Shown here: positions 59,602 to 64,000 of the stretch, one piece after another
How positions within the stretch are numbered: position 1 is the first letter of the stretch
How the letters are laid out: each line of letters begins with the position of its first letter
Assembly: GCA_963780895.1 (NCBI GenBank)
Contig: CAWAEG010000008.1
Coordinates: forward strand, 310,001 to 374,000
Reading direction: 5' to 3'
Length of the DNA stretch: 64,000 bases
Source of the DNA: DASQFI01 sp963780895
Lineage (GTDB): Bacteria > Acidobacteriota > Vicinamibacteria > Vicinamibacterales > SCN-69-37
The notes under the pieces: generated by a model
What the model was told of the DNA's origin: nothing
What the model saw: the letters and a program-made list of their open reading frames with translations, nothing else
Database searches by the model: none
Position numbers and translations under genes: made by a program

Positions 59602-61879
59602 GTGTCGAACGTAATGAACCGCCTGTTCAAGGCTCTGGCTGGCCGGTACCGTATTGAGCGCGAGCTCGGGTCTGGCGGGATGGGCACAGTCTTCCTCGCT
59701 CACGATCTGCGGCACGACCGCGATGTCGCCATCAAGATATTCAAACCGGACGTGTCCGAGTCGTTGGGCCGGGATCGGTTCGTTCGCGAAATCCGCCTGG
59801 CCGCCCGCTTGACGCACCCACACATTCTTCCGCTCTACGCATCTGGCGAGGAAGCCTCCTTCCTGTACTTCGTCATGCCGGTCATGCAGGGACACACGCT
59901 GCGCGACCTGCTCCAGGAGCACCGCCAGCTTCCGATCGGTCAGGCCGTTCGGCTCTCCGCCGAGATCGCCGATGCCCTCGACTATGCGCATCGCCTCGAC
60001 ATCGTCCATCGGGACATCAAGCCCGAGAACATCCTGTTGCATGAAGGGCATGCGGTCGTCGCTGACTTCGGGATCGCCCGAGCGATCGTCGCTGCTACCG
60101 AGGACACCCGGGCATCGCTGACGCAGTTCGGCGTCGTGGTCGGGACGCCCACGTACATGAGCCCCGAGCAGGCAGCGGGCGAGGACGTCGACGGCCGCAG
60201 CGACCTCTTCTCGCTCGGATGCGTGATGTACGAGATGCTCACCGGCGAGCCGCCGTTCAAGAGCGACACGGCCCAGGCCACGATTGCAAAGCGCTTTGTT
60301 CACACGCCGCCAGAGGCGAGCGTTGTCCGCGCCGAGGTGCCACGGACAGTGAGCGAGCTCGTCGGTCGCCTCCTTGCCAAGGCGCCACAGGAGCGACCCG
60401 CGACGGGAGCGCGCGTTGTCGACGCTCTTCGGTCGGGGGAGATACCGGCTGCTCCTCCTCGCCTGCCGGACGCATCCGTCGCCGTGCTGCCATTCACGAA
60501 CATGAGCGCGGACCCCGACAACGAGTTCTTCTCCGACGGAATGACCGACGACGTGATCGTCGCGTTGACGGCGGTGAAGGGACTCAAGGTGGCCGCGCGC
60601 GCGTCGAGCTTCGCGTTCAAGGGAAAGAACTCCGATCTGGCGGCGGTCGGCCGCACGCTTGGCGTCCGGACGGTGCTCCAGGGGAGCGTCAGACGCGCCG
60701 GCAATCGTGTTCGGGTAACGGTGCAGTTGATGAGCGCAGGCGAGGGCACGCAGCTATGGAGCGAGCGCTACGACCGCGATCTCGACGACATCTTTGCGAT
60801 CCAGGATGAGATTGCACGCGGCATTGTCGAACAACTGAAAGTGACGTTGGGCCTCGACCAGTCGACGACGCGACTGGTGGCGCGTCCCACCGATGACCTC
60901 GAGGCGTACCAGCTCTACTGGCGGGGGCGCGAGGCCGCGCACATCCGGTCGCCGGCGTCGCTTCGCCGTGCGCGCGAGTACTTCCGCCAGGCACTCGAGC
61001 GCGATCCCAACTACGCGCTGGCATATCTCGGTCTCGCCGATGCATACGTGGGGCTGGGTGTCTACCAGTACATGCCGACCATCGACGCGGCCAGCGAAGC
61101 GGCGACGGCGCTTCAAGAGGCCGAACGGCTGCGCCCGGACCTCGCGCTCGTGCACGTGCAATGGGCGCAGCTCAAGCTCTATCTGCGGTCCGACTGGCAT
61201 ACCGCGGGGCCGCACCTCGAGCGGGCGCTCGCGCTCGACCCTCATGAGCCGCTCGGCCATGCGTACGTGGCATTGCTGAACGGCATGCTCGGCCGTCTTG
61301 AACTGAGCCAGGCCGCCACCGCGCGCGCCGTGGCCGCTGACCCATTGTCTGTGTTCATCCGCTCGGCTTCGGTGATGGGATTCCCGCCGGTGGGAATCCC
61401 CGGAGCCGACTCGGCGGCCGCGCTTGCTGCACACGAAGCAGCCCTGGCGATAGATCCCAACAGTGTGGTGAATCTCTGGATGTCCGGCGGTTCGCCTCGG
61501 CGACTTCGACCGGCATGACGAGGCGCTCCCGCGACTGCGGCGTGCGGCCGAACTCACCCAAGGGGCCCCATTGCTGGTCGGGCTTCACGCGCGGGGGCTC
61601 GCGCTCGCCGGGCGGCGGGAGGAGGCACTGGCGCTGCGAGCCCAACTCAATGACCGGGCGCAGCGTGAGTACATCGGCCCTGCCGCGCTCTTGATGACGA
61701 TCGCGCTCGACAAGGACGACGAAGCGTCGGCCGCGGAACTGTTGCAAGCCAACGTCGACGCCATGACGGGGCCGACGACGATCGTCACCACGGTTGCGAG
61801 AGAGCTCAGGCCGTGGCTCAATCACCCGCGCCTCGGGCCTTTGATCCGCCGGCTGACCCTGTGGGCGACGCGCGGGTAG
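59602..61879 (+). CDS. Ser/Thr protein kinase with TolB-N-like and TPR domains (kinase 2), +1 frameshift
   Basis: GTG at 59602 or ATG at 59614. Kinase domain residues about 15-275: GSGGMGTVF, VAIKIF, HRDIKPENI, DFGIAR, YMSPEQ, intact. Next comes a TolB-N/adenylate-cyclase-like domain (SVAVLPFTNMSADPDNEFFSDGM, residues about 292-420) without an obvious membrane helix, then TPR repeats. Near 61483-61490 the frame shifts +1: the continuous TPR sequence resumes as LGDFDRHDEALPRLRRAAEL and ends at TAG 61877-61879. About 758 aa if repaired. As written it stops at 61518. Confidence 0.88.
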
Positions 61880-61893
61880 TGGACTCCGGAAAC

Positions 61894-62054
61894 CTGGGAA
61901 ACTTTGAGAAAGGTTTCCGGTTCAACCCGACCAATGGGCGTCCAACGGGGCGCGACTGGACCGATGCGAGACGCGGAAAGCACGCTCAGGACGCGGAATT
62001 CCTGGCCGCTTCGGGACCGAGGGGTCGGTGGTTCAAATCCACTCGCCGCGACCA
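61894..62054 (+). repeat. Direct-repeat module with tRNA-Pro 3' half, copy 3
   Basis: Starts CTGGGAAACTTTGAGAAAGG and tracks copy 2 closely up to the tRNA-Pro 3' half at 62010-62054 (uninterrupted, with a G for C change in the acceptor stem, CGCCGCG). Homology with the real tRNA gene continues past CCA for about 14 bases (CTTTTAAAC against CTTCTAAAC). Confidence 0.87.
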
Positions 62055-62146
62055 CTTCTAAACGGGCTTGCCTCCCGTAAGCCCTTTCAACAGCTTCAGC
62101 TTGGCTGGACAGATCACGTTTGGGATAGCATGCGTCCCGTCGGCCC

Positions 62147-64000
62147 ATGCGGCTGTCCCCAGGCACACGCCTTGGTTCGTACGAGATTGTCTCCGCCATC
62201 GGTGCCGGAGGGATGGGTGAGGTCTATCGCGCCAGGGACACGAACCTCGGCCGCGACGTCGCCATCAAGGTGCTGCCGGAGGCCTTCGCGCAAGATGCGG
62301 ACCGACTGGCGCGTTTCGAGCGCGAGGCCAAAACTCTCGCATCGCTGAATCACGCCAACATCGCCATCGTCCACGGTCTAGAAACCGCTGGTGATCTTCG
62401 CGCACTGGTGATGGAGCTCGTCGCCGGGCCGACTCTTGCCGATCGGATCATGCAAGGACCGATTGCGTCAACTGAGGCGCTTCGCATAGCGCGGCAGATC
62501 GCGGCTGCTCTTGAGGCCGCGCACGAACAAGGCATCGTCCATCGCGATCTGAAGCCGGCCAACGTCAAGGTTCGGTCTGACGCCACGGTCAGAGTGCTGG
62601 ACTTCGGCCTGGCCAAGGTCGTCAAGCCCGGAGCACCAGCACGCCCTGATATGGCCGAGTCGCCGACGATTACGTCGTCGGCCCAGACACAGCATGGCGT
62701 CATCCTGGGGACGGCAGCCTACATGAGCCCCGAGCAGGCGCTCGGCAAGATGGTAGACAAGCGGACGGACATCTGGGCGTTCGGCTGTGTCCTTTACGAA
62801 ATGCTGACAGGGCGACGGGCGTTCGACGAAGACTCGGTCACCGAGACGGTCGCTGCGGTCCTTCACAAGGAGCCTGACTGGTCGAAGCTGCCCACCCGGA
62901 CGTCTCCGGCCATTCGTCGCTTGCTCCGCCGGAGTCTCTGCAAGGATCCCGCTCGCCGGCTTCGCGATATCGGCGATGCAGCACAAGAGATCGACGACGC
63001 GGGGGACCCTCAACCCGACACGGTCGAATCGCCCTCCGTTCGAAGCTGGCATTGGCGACTTGCGACGCTCATCCTGGCCGGAGTTGTGGTCGCTGGGGCC
63101 ATCAACGTGTGGCGCACCTGGCCGTCTCGGTCGACGACGGTCAGCAAGCTGATTCTGGGATCGCGTTCCGGCGAGGAGCTCGCCAACCGGCCCACGCTTT
63201 CATTCACGGTGGCCGCGGATGGCTCGGGATTCGTTTACGTCGGCCCGGATGGCCGGCTCTGGATCCGGGAGTTTGGTCAGCTCGAGGCGCGGGCCTTGGC
63301 CGGTACGGAGAAGGCGAGCACGCCGTTTTTCTCACCCGACGGGCGGTCGGTGGCGTTCGTGACGCTGGATGGGGCCCTCAAGGTGTCGCCCATTCGGAGC
63401 GGTTCCGTGCAAACGGTTGTCGCCGATTCGGTGAACGTCTTCGGCGGCGGCGACTGGACTCCCGAAGGCGTGTTGTACTTCAGCCGGACCGCCGGAGGCG
63501 TGGACCGGGTTGCTGCGACCGGCGGATCCGTCGAGCCGGTGAGTCGCCCCGAGGCCGTCGGCGTTACCCACCGCTGGGTGGACGTCCTGCCAGGCGGCAA
63601 GGCGGCGCTCATGTCGATCGTGAACGAGTCGGTGAACACGGCGCAGATTGGCGTGCTGCGTCTTGACACGGGAAATGTGCAGCCGCTGTTTCCCGGCGCT
63701 ATGGCCCGATTTACTTCAACGGGTCATGTCCTGTATGTCACGTCAGACGGCACGCTGCATGCGGTGCGCTTCGATCCGGAGCGGCTTCGAGCCATCGGGC
63801 GGGGTGTACCGCTGATCGAGAACATCGACGTCGAGTTGTACGCGAGCTGCGCGAAGTTCGCGCTTTCTGAGGGCGGCACGCTCCTGTACCTGGTGCCGCT
63901 GCGACAGGATTCGGAGCTCGTTTGGGTCACGAAACGCGGAGTGGCGACGCCATTGACGCCCGAGCCGTGGGTCGCACGATTCTTCAGTCTCTCGCTCTCG
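62147..64000 (+). CDS. Ser/Thr protein kinase with WD40/TolB-like C-terminus (kinase 3, runs off window)
   Basis: Hanks-type kinase, at least 618 aa, open to the window end. ATG 62147. Kinase domain residues about 10-280: GAGGMGEVY, VAIKVL, HRDLKPANV, DFGLAK, YMSPEQ and DIWAFGCVLYEMLTGRRAF, all intact. One membrane helix follows near 305-325 (LATLILAGVVVAGAINVW). Outside it, TolB-like propeller strands (ADGSGFVYVGPDGRLWIREF, FFSPDGRSVAFVTLDG) repeat. This is the common acidobacterial kinase-propeller architecture, different from the TPR kinases 1 and 2, so the three genes are not simple tandem duplicates. Confidence 0.93.
   Translation, partial: MRLSPGTRLGSYEIVSAIGAGGMGEVYRARDTNLGRDVAIKVLPEAFAQDADRLARFEREAKTLASLNHANIAIVHGLETAGDLRALVMELVAGPTLADRIMQGPIASTEALRIARQIAAALEAAHEQGIVHRDLKPANVKVRSDATVRVLDFGLAKVVKPGAPARPDMAESPTITSSAQTQHGVILGTAAYMSPEQALGKMVDKRTDIWAFGCVLYEMLTGRRAFDEDSVTETVAAVLHKEPDWSKLPTRTSPAIRRLLRRSLCKDPARRLRDIGDAAQEIDDAGDPQPDTVESPSVRSWHWRLATLILAGVVVAGAINVWRTWPSRSTTVSKLILGSRSGEELANRPTLSFTVAADGSGFVYVGPDGRLWIREFGQLEARALAGTEKASTPFFSPDGRSVAFVTLDGALKVSPIRSGSVQTVVADSVNVFGGGDWTPEGVLYFSRTAGGVDRVAATGGSVEPVSRPEAVGVTHRWVDVLPGGKAALMSIVNESVNTAQIGVLRLDTGNVQPLFPGAMARFTSTGHVLYVTSDGTLHAVRFDPERLRAIGRGVPLIENIDVELYASCAKFALSEGGTLLYLVPLRQDSELVWVTKRGVATPLTPEPWVARFFSLSLS

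Noticed and set aside
59240..62054. Additional tRNA-Pro genes
   Set aside because: Only the 3' half is present in each copy (no acceptor 5' strand, D arm or 5' anticodon stem), so they cannot fold as tRNAs.
55952..64000. Integrase or transposase in the tRNA-Pro-associated region
   Set aside because: All reading frames of length there are accounted for by three kinases or their shadows; no tyrosine recombinase motif seen.

Overview
The window is about 64 kb of high-GC bacterial DNA. The gene repertoire suggests Acidobacteriota, probably class Vicinamibacteria. The grounds are Hanks-type kinases fused to TPR or TolB-like domains, an UpxY-type NusG paralog heading a large polysaccharide locus, and dispersed 7-bp and 9-bp periodic intergenic repeats of a kind often mis-annotated as small ORFs in this group. 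This assignment is inference; there is no rRNA in the window.

Layout. (1) 1-4096: stress genes, with a dnaJ/cbpA-like gene and clpB on the minus strand, diverging from a tandem universal stress protein and a TerC-family membrane protein. (2) 4097-46462, plus strand: one very large exopolysaccharide/glycan locus. It opens with an UpxY/RfaH-like antiterminator, a lipoprotein and a degenerate enhancer-binding-protein-like regulator. Next come the export machinery (beta-barrel, Wza-like protein, BY-kinase, Wzm/Wzt-type ABC transporter) and a long, translationally coupled run of glycosyltransferases and sugar-modifying enzymes: aminotransferase, two epimerases, NeuD-like acyltransferase, asparagine synthase-like amidotransferase, carbamoyltransferase. 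A Wzy-like polymerase, a phosphoglycosyltransferase, a prenyl-reductase-like flavoprotein, an O-antigen-ligase-like protein, an MsbA/PglK-like ABC transporter and a PilZ protein follow. (3) 46404-50990, minus strand: a compact operon that I read as a lasso-peptide-type RiPP cluster. Its order is PqqD/RRE (B1), asparagine-synthetase-like cyclase (C), a 58-codon candidate precursor, an HPr-kinase-like protein, a transglutaminase-like B2 protease and a methyltransferase, with a good promoter in front. (4) 51100-55733: solute:sodium symporter, P1-family peptidase, a HGSNAT/DUF5009-like membrane protein and surE. (5) 55875-64000: tRNA-Pro(CGG) followed by three serine/threonine kinase genes. The kinases are separated by two imperfect direct copies of a module of roughly 160-200 bp that ends in the 3' half of the same tRNA-Pro.

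How it works together. The polysaccharide locus combines parts of the Wzy-dependent route (Wza, BY-kinase, Wzy-like, ligase-like) with ABC transporters and no recognisable Wzx flippase, so either the Wzm/Wzt pair or the PglK-like half transporter must move the lipid-linked glycan. The NusG paralog at the head, and a canonical terminator inside the cluster at 35519-35550, fit processive antitermination control. The lasso-type operon follows directly, convergent to the glycan genes.

Caveat on sequence quality: at least nine single-base frameshifts interrupt otherwise well-conserved genes (secreted protein, GT2, GT4, asparagine synthase, carbamoyltransferase x2, lasso cyclase x2, kinase 2). Eight of the nine are +1. 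A systematic assembly or sequencing error is as likely as real gene decay. I give full gene extents across these frameshifts.
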